Assembly: GCA_022823665.1 (NCBI GenBank)
Contig: JAJEHN010000013.1
Coordinates: 62,001 to 126,000 of the forward strand
Direction: 5' to 3'
Length of the DNA stretch: 64,000 bases
Source: Thermoanaerobaculia bacterium
GTDB taxonomy: Bacteria; Acidobacteriota; Thermoanaerobaculia; Multivoradales; Multivoraceae
A program made the position numbers and the translations under genes. The notes under the pieces were generated by a model, which had not been told where the DNA came from, did not search any database, and was given only the letters and a program-made list of their open reading frames with translations. How positions within the stretch are numbered: the first letter of the stretch is position 1; the number at the start of each line of letters is the position of its first letter. Positions 35,090 to 44,082 of the stretch are shown here, one piece after another.

Positions 35090-37303
35090 ATGCTCAAGAT
35101 CTTCCGGCGTCAGTACCTCGGCACGTTCGTTCTCCTCGTCCTTCTCGCCCTCCACCCCGTAGCGGCGCAGAAGGAGCCGCTGGAGCTGCACCACATCTAC
35201 GGGCCGGAGGCGCTCGACTTCTCGCCCGAGCTGCCGCGGATCCGCTGGCTGCCCGGCGGCCAGGAGTACCTCTCGGGGGAGGACGGCGAGGATGGCTGGT
35301 CGTGGACGGCCATCGACGCGGCGTCGGGCGAAAGCCGCCCGTTCTACGACCCGGGGCCCCTGGCAACCGCGCTCCGGGAGCAACTGGACCTGAGCCCTGA
35401 GGACGCGGCGTCGAGGGCGCGCCCCGGGGCGCTCCGGCTGTCCCCGGACGCTGACCGGCTGCTGCTCGACCTCGCCTCGGACCTCTTCGTCTGGAGTCTC
35501 GACGACCAAACGCTCACCCGGCTGACTCGCGGTCCGGAAGCCGAAGAACTGGCCCGCTTCGCACCGGACGGCCGCCGTGTCGCCTTCGTCCGCGACGCGG
35601 ATCTCTACGTCGTCGACCTCTCCGGCGACGAACTCCGGCTGACCACCGACGGCGGCGAGAACACGCTCAACGGCAAGCTCGACTGGGTCTACCAGGAGGA
35701 GATCTACGGCCGCGGCAACTACCAGGCCCATTGGTGGAGCCCCGACGGCCGCCGCCTCGCCTTCCTGCAGAGCGACGAGCGCGACGTTCCCCGCTTCACG
35801 GTGGTCGACCACATACCCTTCCGGCCGCCACTCGAGGTCTACCCCTACCCCAAGGCCGGGGACCCGAACCCCCGCGTCCGGCTCGGAGTCGCCAAGGCAA
35901 GCGGCGGAGGCATCACCTGGATCGACCCGGGCCTCTACGGCCACACGGAGATCCTGATCGTCAACGTCACGTTCTCGCCCGACGGCGATGTCTGGTACCA
36001 GGTACAGGATCGCAAACAGACGTTCCTCGACCTCCACCGGGCCGACCCGGCGACCGGCGAGTCCGAACGAATTCTGCGGGAGCAGTCCCACGCCTGGGTC
36101 AACGTGCTCGGCCCGCCGCACTTCCTCCAGGACGGCGGCTTCCTCTGGTTCAGCGAACGCACCGGATTCCAGCACCTCTACCGCTACGACCGGGACGGCA
36201 AGCTCGCCAGGACCCTGACCGACGGCCGCTGGGAGGTTCGTTCGCTCAACGCCGTGGACGAAGAAGCCGGGTTCGCCTACGTCTCGGGCACCTACCGCTC
36301 GGCGCTCGGCGCCGACGTGCTGCGCGTGTCGCTTGACGGTTCTGCCCCGGCCCTCCTGACCGAAGCGCCCGGCAGCCATCGAGCCAGCTTCCCGGAGGAC
36401 GGATCGATCAGCCACTGGATCGCCACCTCGAACGACCTCCACACGCCGACGACGATGACGCTGCGAAGCGCCAGCGGCGATACTGTCCGCGACCTCGGAG
36501 GCGGCGACGTGCCGGACCTCGAGCGGTTCGACATCTCGCCGCCCGAACTCCTGAGCATCACGACCAGCGACGGCGTAGACCTGGCGGCGATGCTGATCCG
36601 GCCCCACGGCTTCGATTCCGACCGCGTCTACCCGGCCTGGGTTCACGTCTACGGCGGACCCCACGCCCAGCAGGTGCGCGACGGCTGGCAGGGCTCGCGC
36701 GGCATGTGGTTCCAGTACCTGGCGCAGCAGGGGGTCGTCGTCCTCGTCGTCGACAACCGGATCGCCTCGGGCAAGGGCGTCGAGTCGACCTGGCCGGTGT
36801 ACAGGAACTTCGGCGAGCAGGAACTGATCGACCTGGTCGAAGCCGTCGACTGGCTCGGCGCGAAACCCTGGGTCGACGCGGAGCGGATCGGTCTCGACGG
36901 CTGGAGCTTCGGCGGCTACATGACGCTCTTCGCGCTCACCCGCTCCGACCGTTTCCGCGCGGGTATCGCGGGCGGCAGCGTCGTCGACTGGCGCGCCTAC
37001 GACTCGATCTACACCGAGCGCTACATGTCGACTCCCGACGACAACCCGGACGGCTACGAGCGCACCTCGGTGCTCGAGTCGGCCGGGGATCTCCACGGCG
37101 ACCTGCTGATCATCCACGGCACGATGGACGACAACGTCCACATGCAGAACACCCTGCAGCTGGCCTGGAAGCTCCAGAAGGCCGGCAAGCCCTTCGAGAT
37201 GATGCTCTACCCGAAGTCACGCCACGGCATCTCGGACCCGGACCTCTCGCTCCACTTGCGCGAGACGATGGCCCGCTTCATCCTGAAGACGATCGAGCCC
37301 TAG
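35090..37303 (+). CDS. S9-family prolyl oligopeptidase, DPP-IV-like
   Basis: 737 residues with a signal peptide (about 1-24; cleavage near HPVAAQKEP). The N-terminal beta-propeller (about 30-470) includes the DPP-IV hallmark WVYQEEIYGRGNYQAHWWSP near residue 200, with the paired glutamates that bind the substrate amino-terminus. The catalytic alpha/beta hydrolase part (about 480-737) has the nucleophile in DGWSFGGYM (Ser about 606), the Asp in TMDDNVH (about 680) and His712 in KSRHGIS. It should remove X-Pro or X-Ala dipeptides in the periplasm. The stop is followed after six bases by an inverted-repeat element that also overlaps the convergent membrane-protein gene. Confidence 0.92.
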   Translation: MLKIFRRQYLGTFVLLVLLALHPVAAQKEPLELHHIYGPEALDFSPELPRIRWLPGGQEYLSGEDGEDGWSWTAIDAASGESRPFYDPGPLATALREQLDLSPEDAASRARPGALRLSPDADRLLLDLASDLFVWSLDDQTLTRLTRGPEAEELARFAPDGRRVAFVRDADLYVVDLSGDELRLTTDGGENTLNGKLDWVYQEEIYGRGNYQAHWWSPDGRRLAFLQSDERDVPRFTVVDHIPFRPPLEVYPYPKAGDPNPRVRLGVAKASGGGITWIDPGLYGHTEILIVNVTFSPDGDVWYQVQDRKQTFLDLHRADPATGESERILREQSHAWVNVLGPPHFLQDGGFLWFSERTGFQHLYRYDRDGKLARTLTDGRWEVRSLNAVDEEAGFAYVSGTYRSALGADVLRVSLDGSAPALLTEAPGSHRASFPEDGSISHWIATSNDLHTPTTMTLRSASGDTVRDLGGGDVPDLERFDISPPELLSITTSDGVDLAAMLIRPHGFDSDRVYPAWVHVYGGPHAQQVRDGWQGSRGMWFQYLAQQGVVVLVVDNRIASGKGVESTWPVYRNFGEQELIDLVEAVDWLGAKPWVDAERIGLDGWSFGGYMTLFALTRSDRFRAGIAGGSVVDWRAYDSIYTERYMSTPDDNPDGYERTSVLESAGDLHGDLLIIHGTMDDNVHMQNTLQLAWKLQKAGKPFEMMLYPKSRHGISDPDLSLHLRETMARFILKTIEP

Positions 37304-37309
37304 CTGCTA

Positions 37310-37430
37310 GCGCAGTTGAACTGGCCGCCCAAGCGGAGCTGGCCTGACGGCCGGCCCGTTTCTCTGGCCGCCTGCGGCGGCAGCGGGTCAGAAGACCCGC
37401 GCACCCAGCAAGCGGCCAGTTCAACTGCGC
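37310..37430. repeat. 121-bp element with perfect 19-bp inverted ends between convergent genes
   Basis: GCGCAGTTGAACTGGCCGC at 37310-37328 and its exact complement at 37412-37430 enclose 83 bases that contain further short GC-rich pairings (CTGGCC, GGCCGGCCC). The right arm includes the TGA stop and last codons of the reverse-strand gene at 37421. The element may serve as a bidirectional transcription end for the peptidase and membrane-protein genes, or be a small MITE-like insertion that supplied the new stop. No T-run is present on either strand, which speaks against a standard intrinsic terminator. Confidence 0.75.
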
Positions 37431-37963
37431 CAGGCGCGCACGCTGAGCGCCAGCGTCGCAATCGTCCCCCAGGACAGGCCCACGACGACGCCGGCGTCGA
37501 GGATGCCCCGCCACGGCTGATCCAGCCGGTGGACGATCACGATCAGCACCAGGATGCCGGCGGTACCGAGCCAGACGCCAAGCCTTTCCCTCCGCGTGCC
37601 TTCGAAGTAACCAGCCGCGAACAGCGGCGCGAGCACGACCCGCCGAAGCGTCGGCTGGTTGCGCACCGTCATCGCCCGCTCGGCCACCCGCGGCGAGAAC
37701 CGCAACTGGAAGCCGCGGAATCCCTCGGACCAGGCCATGAAGGGAATGATCGCGAGCAGCGAAGCCCAGTGATACCAGGCGAACGGATGGTCGAAGGCCG
37801 CGATCGAGATCCTGGCGAGCCGGTAGACCGCCCACACCAGCAGGCCGACGATCCCGCCCACCGCCCACAAGGCGCCGGCCGTCGCCACGGCGCCGCCGGC
37901 GAGGCCGCGGTTCGCGTTCACCACCCCATCGGTCTGCGCGCCGGTGGAGGCGGCGTCACTCAT
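37421..37963 (-). CDS. Small integral membrane protein of unknown function
   Basis: 180 residues with four probable membrane helices: GALWAVGGIVGLLVWAVYRL near residue 30, WYHWASLLAIIPFMAW near 64, GVWLGTAGILVLIVIVHRL near 128 and a last one near 155-172. The loop after the second helix (EGFRGFQLRFSPRVAERAMT) is basic and could face the cytoplasm. No family is recognised. Its start overlaps the stop of the hydrolase gene upstream by eight bases, so the two are coupled and may act in one process. The last codons lie inside the inverted repeat, so the C-terminus may have been changed by that element. Confidence 0.7.
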   Translation of the reverse strand: MSDAASTGAQTDGVVNANRGLAGGAVATAGALWAVGGIVGLLVWAVYRLARISIAAFDHPFAWYHWASLLAIIPFMAWSEGFRGFQLRFSPRVAERAMTVRNQPTLRRVVLAPLFAAGYFEGTRRERLGVWLGTAGILVLIVIVHRLDQPWRGILDAGVVVGLSWGTIATLALSVRAWRS

Positions 37964-39260
37964 CCGAAGCGAGGTCCCGCCGGCCTTGGTCGCTGGCCAG
38001 TGCCGCGTGGTTCAGGATGTTCCTCGCCATCGACGAGGTTTGCGTGTCGGCATTCGCGCGATAGACCGCGGCGCGCGCCTCGTGAACCTCCGCGCTCTCG
38101 GGCGCAGCGTGCCGGGCCGCCTCGATCAGGTGACACGCCACCGCGTGGCGCCCGGCCGCGGACGCGGCCCGCGCCGCCTCGATCACCTTCTCCACACCGC
38201 CCGCCAGTTCGATCCAGGCTTCGGCCTGCTCCCTCTTCGTCGCCGGCACGATGTTGTCGAACTCGCCGTCCCACCAGCCGCCGTAGCGCCGCCAGACCAT
38301 CCGCACGAGGAAACTCGGATCGTCGTACACCGGCTGCAGATAGGGCTCGTCCGCAAGGTCCGCCGGCGGTGTCACCGCCTGAACCACCTGGTCGAGGCTC
38401 AGGCCGCGGTTCATCGCCGCGACGCTCTGTTCCTCGATCGACCGCATGTAGCTCGCCGTGCCGTCCAGAGCGCGCCGCACCCGGTCGGCCCCCAGGATCG
38501 GCAGACCGTGCCCCGGCAGCAGGATCTCGGCGCCGAGCGGCAGCATCCGCTCGAGGCTGTCGGCCCAGTCGCCGACGTAGCGCTGCACCTTCTGCGGGTT
38601 GCCCGCGTTCGGCACCGCCCAGATGAACAGGTCGCCGGTGTGGAGGATGCGGCGCTCGGGTATCCAGGTCCAGGTGACGTCGTCCGTCTCGCCGCGGCCG
38701 TGCGTCAGTTCGAAGGTCAGCCCACCGCGGCGGAAGGTCATGTTCCGCCGGTAGAGGACATCCGGATAGCGGTAGCTGTCAGGCCAGCGGTAGTGCGGCA
38801 CGTCGATCGCGAACTGCCGGCGGTTGATCGCCGTGTTCCAGCCCAGGGTCGCCCGGTAACGGTCGAAGTGGGCCGGCACCCGCTCGTGGGCGTAGACCGT
38901 CGGCCGCGGCCAACCCCGCTCCTCGGCCTCGGCGTCGAAGGCGGTCACCGAGAACACGTGGTCCGCGTGGTGGTGGGAGTAGATCGCGGCGACGACCGGC
39001 GTCTCGGGCCAGACACGGCGTACATCCTCGAAACAGCGCTTCACGTCCAGCAGATGGCCGGCGTCCAGCATCACCAGGCCGTCTCCCGTGTCGACTACAT
39101 AGAAGCCGGCGAGACCCTTGAAAGCGAGCAGGTCGTCGGCGATGCGGCAGGAGCCCGGGTAGTAGCGGTGGACCGGGTGGTGCTCGAACTGGAGGTCGAG
39201 TTCTCCGCGCCAGGCCCGCTCGGCCAACTGCAACAGGTCGGGGCGAGGTTCGTCGGGCAT
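37956..39260 (-). CDS. Metallo-beta-lactamase-fold hydrolase, alkyl-sulfatase-like
   Basis: 434 residues without a signal peptide. The Zn-binding motif YSHHHADH lies near residue 96, and further ligands are likely in THGRGETDD, the Asp in ILHTGDLFIW near residue 207 and LLPGHGLPI near residue 245. The C-terminal half contains LVRMVWRRYGGWWDGEFDN near residue 325, the dimerisation domain pattern of class III alkyl sulfatases (SdsA1-like), followed by a helical VACHLIEAARHAAPES stretch. The expected reaction is hydrolysis of an alkyl sulfate or a related ester in the cytoplasm. It is the first gene of a pair with the small membrane protein and is divergent from the DUF5916 genes, 62 bases apart. 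Confidence 0.85.
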   Translation of the reverse strand: MPDEPRPDLLQLAERAWRGELDLQFEHHPVHRYYPGSCRIADDLLAFKGLAGFYVVDTGDGLVMLDAGHLLDVKRCFEDVRRVWPETPVVAAIYSHHHADHVFSVTAFDAEAEERGWPRPTVYAHERVPAHFDRYRATLGWNTAINRRQFAIDVPHYRWPDSYRYPDVLYRRNMTFRRGGLTFELTHGRGETDDVTWTWIPERRILHTGDLFIWAVPNAGNPQKVQRYVGDWADSLERMLPLGAEILLPGHGLPILGADRVRRALDGTASYMRSIEEQSVAAMNRGLSLDQVVQAVTPPADLADEPYLQPVYDDPSFLVRMVWRRYGGWWDGEFDNIVPATKREQAEAWIELAGGVEKVIEAARAASAAGRHAVACHLIEAARHAAPESAEVHEARAAVYRANADTQTSSMARNILNHAALASDQGRRDLASDE

Positions 39261-39322
39261 GGCCGCGGACGTTACCCCAGCGCGAAACGGGCCGCCCGAG
39301 GAGCGCTGCTAGCCTCCACGCC

Positions 39323-41572
39323 GTGAAACGGAGCCTGCCCGCGACTGTGGGGCTGCTGGGTTTCCTCGCACCCGTCGCCGGTCAGGAGCAGCCGGAAGCC
39401 GTCGCCGAGCGCCCGAGCATGGCGGCGACCCGGGTCGAGCAGGGACCCAACGTCGACGGCGACCTGAGCGACCCGGTGTGGGCCCGCTCGGAAGTCGGCG
39501 CGGACTTCGTGCAGCACGAGCCACTGGACGGCGTACCGGCCACCGAGCAGACGGAGGTCCGGGTCGTGTTCACGGGCAGCACGCTCTACTTCGGCATCAC
39601 CGCCTTCGACGCCAACCCCGAAGCGATCGTCGCCAGGGAAATGGAGCGGGACAGCCGCATCTTCCAGGACGACTCGATCATCCTGATGCTCGACACGTTC
39701 CACGACCGACGCAACGCCTACACCTTCGAGACGAATCTGAACGGCGCCCGCTCCGACACCCTGGTTACCGACGAGGGCCGCGACCTGAACCTCCAGTGGG
39801 ACGGCATCTGGCACTCCGCGGCGCAACGTACCGCCTCCGGCTGGACGGTCGAGATCGCCATTCCCTTCTCCACCCTCCGCTTCGACCCGTCGGCGCCGGC
39901 CTGGGGCCTGAACGTGCAGCGCCACATCGCCCACAAGCGCGAGACGACCCACTGGTCGGGCCTGCCCCGCGAGATCAGCGTCCTCGGGCAGACCGGTTCC
40001 CTGCTCCTGCCGATCCATCGCGTCTCGATGGCGGGAGAACTCACCGGACTTGACGGGCTGTCCGAGTCGAGGCACTTCGAGGTCAAGCCCTTCGTCGTCG
40101 GCGACGTGAGCGCGGATCCGCGCCTCGACACCGCTCCAGGCAGCGAAGGCGACTTCGGACTCGACTTCAAGTGGGGCGTCACGCGCTCGCTGACGCTTGA
40201 CCTGACCTACAACACGGACTTCGCCGAAGTCGAGGTGGACGACCTGGAAACGAACCTGACGAGGTTCTCGCTCTACTTCCCGGAGAAGCGCGACTTCTTT
40301 CTGGAGAACGCGGGCATCTTCGACTTCGGCACGCCGCAACGCTTCTACTACCGGCCTCCCTTGCTCAAGGCCTTCTTCTCGCGCCGGGTCGGCCTGAACC
40401 AGGGCAGACCGGTACCGATCGACTGGGGCGCCCGTCTGACCGGACGGGTGGGAGGCTGGAACCTCGGCGTTCTCCGGGTGGCGACCGCTGGGATCGCAAG
40501 GGAGGCCGGGCCGCTGCCGGCCAACGCCTTCACGGTCGCCCGGCTCAAACGGAACGTGGGCCGGCGCTCCTCGGTCGGTGCAGTAGTCACCGAAGCGTCG
40601 CCCGACGGCCTGGCCGCAAACCGCGTCGTAGGCGTCGACTTCGACTACAAGCCCACGCCGAGGCTCGGATTCGGCGGCTTCTGGACGAGCAGCGGCCTGA
40701 GCGAAGAGCCGACCGGCAACGGCGCCGCGGGCGGGGCCGGCGACGCAGGCGAAGACGCCTACGGTTTCAGCTTCGACTACAAGAGCCGGGACGTCACGAT
40801 CTTCCTCGACGCCCAGGACATCGAGGAGGACTACCATCCGGCCGCCGGCTTCCTGCTGCGAAAGAACGTCCGCCGCCTGCATCCGATGTTCCAGTGGTTT
40901 CCGAGAGTCGAGAAGGGCATCGTGCGCACCTGGTACACGCACCTCAGGGCCGACTACTACGAGACCCTGGACGAAGGACAACTCGAATCCCGCCGCATCG
41001 AGATTCAACCGATCGGCATTCGGACAACGGGCGAGGATCGCTGGCGCTTCGGCTACGTCGGCGAGACCGAGAACCTGGTCGAGCCCTTCGAGGTCGCGCC
41101 GGGAATCGTGATCCCGCCCGGCTACTACAGATTCGACGCTCTCGAGAGCGCCATCACCAGCAACCCCAGCCGCCTCTTCAGCACACGCACGGTGCTCACC
41201 GTGGGTGACTTCTACGACGGCAGGCAGGTGTCCGCACGCGCCCTGTTCTTCTTCAAGCTCTCGAGGCACCTGCAGACCGAGACCAGGTGGATCTTCAACG
41301 ACGTCGAGCTGCCCCAGGGCGCCTTCCACGTAGCGCTCTACAGTCAGGGGGTCAACTACACGTTCAACCCCAATCTCCGGCTCAACGCGATCGTCCAGTA
41401 CGACGATCTCTCCGGCGAGCTCGGGACGAACATCCGCCTCCACTGGATCTACAGGCCGGGCTCCGACCTGTTCGTCGTTTACAACGAGAACTGGATGGCC
41501 GAAGATCTGCGCCATCGCCAGAGCACCCACCGGCAGATCGCCGTGAAGTTCACCTACCTGATCCAGCCCTAG
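39323..41572 (+). CDS. DUF5916 outer-membrane protein with N-terminal CBM9-like domain (copy 1)
   Basis: 749 residues from a GTG start. A signal peptide ends near residue 22 (APVAGQEQ). The N-terminal part (about 30-220) is a CBM9-like sugar-binding domain: PNVDGDLSDPVWARSEVG, EVRVVFTGSTLYFGITAFDA and DDSIILMLDTFHDRRNAYTF. DUF5916 follows, starting with DLTYNTDFAEVEVDDLETNL near residue 290 and RFSLYFPEKRDFFLENAGIF, and the remainder alternates short strands as in an outer-membrane beta-barrel, ending in an aromatic-containing strand (FTYLIQP). The family is common in Acidobacteriota and Gemmatimonadetes; the transported or bound ligand is unknown. It is followed after seven bases by a close paralogue. 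Confidence 0.88.
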   Translation: MKRSLPATVGLLGFLAPVAGQEQPEAVAERPSMAATRVEQGPNVDGDLSDPVWARSEVGADFVQHEPLDGVPATEQTEVRVVFTGSTLYFGITAFDANPEAIVAREMERDSRIFQDDSIILMLDTFHDRRNAYTFETNLNGARSDTLVTDEGRDLNLQWDGIWHSAAQRTASGWTVEIAIPFSTLRFDPSAPAWGLNVQRHIAHKRETTHWSGLPREISVLGQTGSLLLPIHRVSMAGELTGLDGLSESRHFEVKPFVVGDVSADPRLDTAPGSEGDFGLDFKWGVTRSLTLDLTYNTDFAEVEVDDLETNLTRFSLYFPEKRDFFLENAGIFDFGTPQRFYYRPPLLKAFFSRRVGLNQGRPVPIDWGARLTGRVGGWNLGVLRVATAGIAREAGPLPANAFTVARLKRNVGRRSSVGAVVTEASPDGLAANRVVGVDFDYKPTPRLGFGGFWTSSGLSEEPTGNGAAGGAGDAGEDAYGFSFDYKSRDVTIFLDAQDIEEDYHPAAGFLLRKNVRRLHPMFQWFPRVEKGIVRTWYTHLRADYYETLDEGQLESRRIEIQPIGIRTTGEDRWRFGYVGETENLVEPFEVAPGIVIPPGYYRFDALESAITSNPSRLFSTRTVLTVGDFYDGRQVSARALFFFKLSRHLQTETRWIFNDVELPQGAFHVALYSQGVNYTFNPNLRLNAIVQYDDLSGELGTNIRLHWIYRPGSDLFVVYNENWMAEDLRHRQSTHRQIAVKFTYLIQP

Positions 41573-41579
41573 CCTGCGC

Positions 41580-43847
41580 ATGTCGCGACCGAGGCAGATC
41601 GCCCCCGCACTTGCGCTCGCCTTCGTGGCGGCCGGGCCGGCCACCGGCATGCAGGAAGCAGCGCCCGGCCCCGGGCGGCCGACGATGGCGGCCACCCGGG
41701 TCGATCAGGGCCCGACGGTCGACGGCGACCTGAGCGACCGGGCCTGGCAGGCGTCCGAGGTCGGCACGGACTTCATGCAGCACGAGCCGCTCGACGGCGT
41801 GCCGGCGACCGAGCAGACGGAAGTGCGGGTCGTCTTCACGGACAGCGCGATCTTCTTCGGTATCACCGCGTTCGACGCGAACCCCGACGCGATCGTCGCC
41901 AAGGAGATGGAGCGCGACAGCCGCATCTTCCAGGACGACTCCGTCCTGCTGCTCCTCGACACGTTCCACGATCGGCGCAACGGGTACGCCTTTGCCACCA
42001 ACCTGAACGGCGCGCGAACCGACGCCCTGGTCACGGACGAGGGCAGGGATCTCACTCCGCAGTGGGACGGCATCTGGTCGGTGGCCGCCCGCAAGACGGC
42101 CTTCGGCTGGACGGCCGAGATCGCGATCCCGATCTCGACGCTCCGATTCGACCCGGGAGCTCCCTCCTGGGGCTTCAACGTCCAGCGCTACATCGCCCAC
42201 AAGCGCGAGATGACGCACTGGTCGGGCCTGCCGCGCGAGGTCAGCGTGCTCGGACAGGTCGGCTCCGAAAACCAGCCCGTCTTCCGGGTATCGATGGCCG
42301 GCGAGCTGACCGGACTCACGGGTCTTGCGCAATCGGCGCAACTTCAGATCAAGCCGTTCGCCATCGGCGACGTCAGCGAGGACCCCCGTCTCGATCTCGA
42401 CCCGAACACCGGTGGCGACTACGGTCTCGACCTCAAGTGGGGCGTTACGCGCTCCCTGGCGCTCGACCTGACGTACAACACCGACTTCGCGGAGGTCGAG
42501 GTCGACGAGCTGCAGACGAACCTGACCCGGTTCTCGCTCTACTTCCCCGAGAAGCGGGACTTCTTTCTCGAGAACGCCGGCATCTTCGACTTCGGTCCTC
42601 CCCACCGCCTGTTCTACCTGCCGCCCGTGCTCAAACTGTTCTTCTCGCGACGGGTCGGCCTGGCCGACGGCCAGCCGGTGCCGATCGACTGGGGAGCGCG
42701 GCTCACCGGGAGGATGGGGGGCTGGGATCTCGGCGTGCTGCGGGTCGCAACGGCCGGAGTCGAGCGCGACGACGGCCCGCTGCCGGCCAACGCGTTCAGC
42801 GTGGCCCGCCTGAAGCGCAACGTCGGCCAGCGGTCTTCGATCGGCGCCATCATCACCGAGGCGGCTCCGGACGGCACCTCGGCGAATCGCGTCGCCGGCC
42901 TCGACTTCGTCTACAAGCCGACCCCGAAGCTGATCTTCGGCGGCTTCTGGAGCACCAGCGGCATCAGCGAAGAGCCGTCGGCGAGTTCCGGGAGTGCCGC
43001 CGCCGACGCTCCCTCCGATGCCGGCGAATCCGCCTACGGCTTCAACTTCGACTACCAGGGACGCGCGCTGACCGTGTACCTGGACTCCCAGGAGATCGAA
43101 GAGGACTACAGTCCGGACGCCGGCTTCCTGCTGCGCAAGAACGTCCGCCACCTGAACCCGTTGATCCAGTGGCTGCCGCGGATCGAACGCGGTTTCGTCC
43201 GCTCCTGGTTCACCGAGGTCACGATGGACTACTACGAGACGCTGGACACCGGCGAACTGGAGTCACGGCGGATCGAGATCTCGCCCATCGGCATGAGGAT
43301 GACGACCGAGGACCGCTGGCGGTTGGGCTACGTCCTCGAAGCGGAAAACCTGGTCGAACCCTTCGAGGTGTCGTCCGGGGTCGTGATTCCGCCCGGCCGC
43401 TACGACTTCGAGACCTTTGAACTCGCCGGCTTCTCGAACCAGAGCCGACTGTTCGGCCTGCGCGGGCGTATCAGCATCGGCGACTTCTACAACGGCACCC
43501 AGACCTCCGGGCGCATGGGGTTCAACTTCAGGATCTCCAGGAACGTGCAGACCCAGACCAGCTGGGTCTTCAACGACGTCGAACTGCCCCAGGGCGCCTT
43601 CGACGTCGGCCTCTACAGCCAGCTCGTGAACTTCACGTTCACCCCGAACCTGCGGCTGAACACGATCATCCAGTACAACGACCACTCCGGCGACCTCGGG
43701 ACGAACATCCGCCTGCACTGGATCTACAAGCCGGGCTCCGACCTGTTCGTCGTCTACAACGAGAACTGGATGGCCGAGGATCTGCGCTACCGGCAGAGCA
43801 CCCACCGCCAGATCGCGGTGAAGTTCACCTACCTGATCCAGCCGTAG
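41580..43847 (+). CDS. DUF5916 outer-membrane protein with N-terminal CBM9-like domain (copy 2)
   Basis: 755 residues from an ATG. A signal region ends near residue 22 (TGMQEAAP). The domain order is as in copy 1: a CBM9-like region (PTVDGDLSDRAWQASEVGTD, DDSVLLLLDTFHDRRNGYAF), then DUF5916 (LTYNTDFAEVEVDELQTNL, LYFPEKRDFFLENAGIFDFG) and a C-terminal barrel ending KFTYLIQP. The two copies agree almost base for base in the last ~170 bases and at shorter runs elsewhere, but loops such as residues 460-480 differ, including a Ser/Ala-rich insert. Tandem duplication with later divergence or gene conversion is likely. No terminator is seen before the helicase promoter. Confidence 0.88.
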   Translation: MSRPRQIAPALALAFVAAGPATGMQEAAPGPGRPTMAATRVDQGPTVDGDLSDRAWQASEVGTDFMQHEPLDGVPATEQTEVRVVFTDSAIFFGITAFDANPDAIVAKEMERDSRIFQDDSVLLLLDTFHDRRNGYAFATNLNGARTDALVTDEGRDLTPQWDGIWSVAARKTAFGWTAEIAIPISTLRFDPGAPSWGFNVQRYIAHKREMTHWSGLPREVSVLGQVGSENQPVFRVSMAGELTGLTGLAQSAQLQIKPFAIGDVSEDPRLDLDPNTGGDYGLDLKWGVTRSLALDLTYNTDFAEVEVDELQTNLTRFSLYFPEKRDFFLENAGIFDFGPPHRLFYLPPVLKLFFSRRVGLADGQPVPIDWGARLTGRMGGWDLGVLRVATAGVERDDGPLPANAFSVARLKRNVGQRSSIGAIITEAAPDGTSANRVAGLDFVYKPTPKLIFGGFWSTSGISEEPSASSGSAAADAPSDAGESAYGFNFDYQGRALTVYLDSQEIEEDYSPDAGFLLRKNVRHLNPLIQWLPRIERGFVRSWFTEVTMDYYETLDTGELESRRIEISPIGMRMTTEDRWRLGYVLEAENLVEPFEVSSGVVIPPGRYDFETFELAGFSNQSRLFGLRGRISIGDFYNGTQTSGRMGFNFRISRNVQTQTSWVFNDVELPQGAFDVGLYSQLVNFTFTPNLRLNTIIQYNDHSGDLGTNIRLHWIYKPGSDLFVVYNENWMAEDLRYRQSTHRQIAVKFTYLIQP

Positions 43848-43872
43848 GCGCCGCGGCCAGACGGGCCGCCAC

Positions 43873-43901
43873 TTGGACTCATCCCCGGTTTGGGCTACAA
43901 T
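43873..43901 (+). promoter_or_regulatory. Strong sigma-70-like promoter for the helicase gene
   Basis: TTGGAC at 43873-43878 and TACAAT at 43896-43901 are separated by exactly 17 bases, close to consensus in a very GC-rich region. Transcription should start near 43908, leaving about 175 bases of leader before the ATG at 44083. The TTG that could serve as an upstream start codon of the helicase frame is the -35 box itself, which rules it out as a start for mRNA from this promoter. Confidence 0.65.
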
Positions 43902-44082
43902 CGCGGAGCTTTCACGGCGCCGCGAGGCAGGGGACCGTCCACCCCGGCTGTCGCCACCAGATGCCTCAAAGCGGCCGCGCCTCAGCTTCCCGAGACGTCC
44001 ACCACGTCGCCCCGTCCTCCGGGAGGAACTGAACTGCCAGCCGGCGGCGCCAGTGGACTCAACGGGTCGATACCCCACCGGA

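Noticed and set aside
43848..43868. GCGGCC/GGCCGC pairing after the second DUF5916 gene as a terminator
   Set aside because: Only about six base pairs, no T-run; common in this base composition.
43873..44082. TTG start giving the helicase 70 more residues
   Set aside because: The TTG is the first base triplet of a near-consensus -35 box, so it would not be in the mRNA from that promoter.
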